This document shows, one piece after another, positions 22,135 through 23,726 of a DNA stretch of 23,726 nt (position 1 is its first letter; each line of letters opens with the position of its first letter). The position numbers and the translations under genes are program-made. This stretch comes from an uncultured Bacilli bacterium. GTDB taxonomy: Bacteria; Bacillota_I; Bacilli_A; RF39; UBA660. The notes beneath the pieces were generated by a model that made no database searches, was not told where the DNA came from, and saw only the letters and a list, made by a program, of their open reading frames with translations. The stretch is from the NCBI GenBank assembly GCA_947595415.1, contig CANQER010000001.1, positions 1 through 23,726 of the forward strand. The letters are read 5' to 3'.

Positions 22135-23136
22135 ATGAAAAAGTTTATAACTACAATTATAATTTTTTTAATTATTTTAGGAGTTATTTTATTTTTTGCT
22201 TTTAAAAAAGATGACAATAATTTAAAACATATTAAAGTAGCTGAAGTTACACACTCTGTTTTTTACGCTCCCCAATACTTAGCTTTATCTTTAGGTTACT
22301 TTGAAGATGAAGGATTAGATGTTGAACTTATTTTAACTCCAGGAGCTGATAAAGTTACTTCAGCTGTCTTATCTGGAGATGTCCAAATAGGTTTTTGTGG
22401 TAGTGAAGCAACTATTTATGTATATAATGGTGGTGAAAAAGACTACTTAAAAACATTTGCTGGTCTTACTAAAAGAGATGGTAGCTTTTTAGTATCACGT
22501 GAAAAATACGACAATTTTAAATTAGATGATTTAAAAGGCAAACACATAATTGGAGGAAGACAAGGTGGAATGCCTGAAATGACTTTGGAATGGGCACTTA
22601 GAGAAAATGGAATCGATCCTAAAAATGACGTTAATATTGACACTAGTATAGCTTTCGCAGCTATGTCAGGAGCTTTTATTGGTGGTACAGGTGATTTTGT
22701 CGCTTTATTTGAACCACAAGCATTAGAAGTAGAAAAACAAGGATATGGTTATGTTGTAGCTAGTTTAGGAGAAATTGGAGGAGTTGTTCCTTATACAGCT
22801 TATAACGCTAAAACAAGTTACATAAAAAACAATCCTGATGTCATTGAAGGATTTGTACGTGCAATTCAAAAAGCTTTAGATTATGTCCATAACAACAGTA
22901 ATGAAAAAATAGCTGAAGCAATTATTGATTACTTTCCTGATACCTCAATGAATGACTTAGTTAAAATAATAGGAAGATATAAAGATGCAGATTCATGGTA
23001 TGATACTACTTTAGTAAGTGAAAAAGATTTTAATCATATCCAAACTATTGCTTCAACTGCAGGACAATTAGATAAAAAAGTTCCATTTGATAAATTAGTT
23101 GATACTACTTTTTCTACTAAAATAAATAATGAATAA
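22135..23136 (+). CDS. ABC transporter substrate-binding protein, NMT1/ThiY/SsuA-like
   Basis: A 333-residue extracytoplasmic solute receptor. A membrane helix at 4-22 follows MKK; there is no lipobox Cys, so it is anchored by this helix rather than by lipid, or is cleaved. The mature part has the family's opening HSVFYAPQYLALSLGYFEDEGLDVEL (39-64), the GADKVTSAVLSGDVQIGF region, and GGVVPYTAY near 219-227. The family binds thiamine precursors (HMP or formyl-HMP), aliphatic sulfonates, taurine or nitrate, and the substrate cannot be told from sequence. The stop overlaps the ATPase start by 8 bases. A permease gene is not present in the window and the ATPase is truncated, so transport may be lost at this locus. 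Confidence 0.88.
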   Translation: MKKFITTIIIFLIILGVILFFAFKKDDNNLKHIKVAEVTHSVFYAPQYLALSLGYFEDEGLDVELILTPGADKVTSAVLSGDVQIGFCGSEATIYVYNGGEKDYLKTFAGLTKRDGSFLVSREKYDNFKLDDLKGKHIIGGRQGGMPEMTLEWALRENGIDPKNDVNIDTSIAFAAMSGAFIGGTGDFVALFEPQALEVEKQGYGYVVASLGEIGGVVPYTAYNAKTSYIKNNPDVIEGFVRAIQKALDYVHNNSNEKIAEAIIDYFPDTSMNDLVKIIGRYKDADSWYDTTLVSEKDFNHIQTIASTAGQLDKKVPFDKLVDTTFSTKINNE

Positions 23137-23548
23137 AATTTTACAAATTAAAAACTTAAAGAAAATTTATCACACTCGTCAAAATGAAATATACGCAGTG
23201 GATAATTTTTCTTTTGATTTATTAGATGGACAGTTTGTAGCTATTGTAGGTCCTAGTGGTTGTGGTAAATCAACAATTTTATCTATTTTATGTGGATTAG
23301 AAGATAAATCAAGTGGCGAAATTATTATGGATCCTAATATCAAACTTGGATATATGCTCCAACAAGACTGCCTTTTTAATTGGCGTAGTATTTTAGATAA
23401 TTGCTTATTAGGATTAGAAATAAATAATGAGTTAACTAAAGAAAATAAAGAAAATGTTATTAGGTTACTAAAAACTTATGGTTTATATGAATTTAAAGAT
23501 AACTATCCTAATAATTTATCTGGGGGTATGAGACAAAGAGTTGGATGA
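23129..23548 (+). pseudogene. ABC transporter ATP-binding protein, truncated after the signature motif
   Basis: The 139-residue product matches the first half of a SsuB/ThiZ/TauB-type ATPase. Walker A is GPSGCGKST (41-49), the Q-loop is MLQQD (76-80), and the signature LSGGMRQRV (130-138) is followed by Gly and then TGA. The Walker B (DEP), D-loop and H-loop that should follow in the next 100 or so residues are absent in all frames of the remaining 178 bases. Reading TGA as Trp does not restore similarity. So the coding sequence is broken at about 23546 by a deletion or insertion, and the product cannot hydrolyse ATP. Confidence 0.75.
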
Positions 23549-23726
23549 ATACTGTGTACACACAAAAATATTAACAATTAAGTAAGTAACTTATAACTAA
23601 AAATAGATAGTAGTGGTAAAATATGTTGTTAGATAATAAAGTTAAAGTAAAAAATATATTAGATATGTTTGATATATTTTAGAAAATAAAAACTTTGATA
23701 CTAATTTTAATATCAAAGATATAATT
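23549..23726. other. Non-coding end of the window beyond the ABC gene break
   Basis: AT-rich sequence with no similarity to the lost half of the ATPase. It has a 10-bp palindrome TGTGTACACA near the junction and an 8-bp inverted repeat (CTTTGATA at 23693-23700 with TATCAAAG at 23711-23718) lacking a T tract. It may be the edge of an inserted element, but no transposase is visible. Confidence 0.45.

Noticed and set aside
23546..23600. TGA in the ABC ATPase read as Trp
   Set aside because: Reading through gives no ABC similarity, and TGA is used as a normal stop by other genes here such as hemW.
23693..23718. Terminator at the window end
   Set aside because: The inverted repeat has only 8 pairs, all but two A-T, and no T run after it.
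1..23726. CRISPR arrays, tRNA or rRNA genes, insertion-sequence transposases
   Set aside because: No regular spaced repeats, no cloverleaf with conserved T-loop bases, and no transposase or integrase reading frame were seen on either strand.

Overview
The window comes from an AT-rich, low-GC Bacillota genome, probably an uncultured Bacilli or RF39-like gut lineage. The lineage below phylum is inference. Evidence: strong Shine-Dalgarno sites, sigma-A promoters, TGA used as a stop (standard code, not the mycoplasma code), and a dacB-spmA-spmB cluster known from endospore formers.

Layout. 1-854 (-): 5' part of a prepilin-like surface protein (copy A). 1115-6652 (-): housekeeping run lepA, hemW, an HD phosphohydrolase, a double-length thyX and tmk, tightly packed with overlaps. 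6753-7814 (+): GH25 muramidase. 7874-10075 (-): second prepilin-like protein (copy B) with Fn3-like modules and an FGE/C-type-lectin-like head. 10296-12531 (-): cca, HU gene, rluB-type pseudouridine synthase. 12606-13205 (+): queH. 13195-15358 (-): dacB-type carboxypeptidase, spmA, spmB. 15418 to about 22001: an accessory island, all genes on the minus strand. It holds a MerR regulator, a VirD4/TraG-like ATPase without membrane anchor and a zinc-ribbon protein in one unit. A second unit holds two proteins sharing a domain, an unknown protein and a possible ADP-ribosyltransferase-fold protein whose reading frame is broken near its end. 22135-23548 (+): NMT1/ThiY/SsuA-like substrate-binding protein and an ABC ATPase cut off after its signature motif.

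Two things stand out. First, both pilin genes have the same long leader: a good promoter, a tiny ORF (shared peptide VLANSKWGG) containing a G8 or G9 tract, and a terminator-like hairpin. In both leaders only the G8 phase lets the small ORF run to a stop codon that overlaps the base of the hairpin. Copy A is G8 and copy B is G9. This looks like a phase-variable attenuator switching surface pilins by slipped-strand mispairing. The copy B C-terminus is also compositionally distinct and resembles the variable region of a diversity-generating retroelement target. Second, the island is bounded by a 20-bp direct repeat. Its right copy is joined to a decayed piece of the dacB 5' end, which marks the island as inserted DNA; its gene set is not one I recognise as a named system.

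Most other chromosomal promoters sit within 12-17 bases of the start codon, so the 160-190 base pilin leaders are exceptional in this genome. All statements are from reading the sequence; no database search was made.
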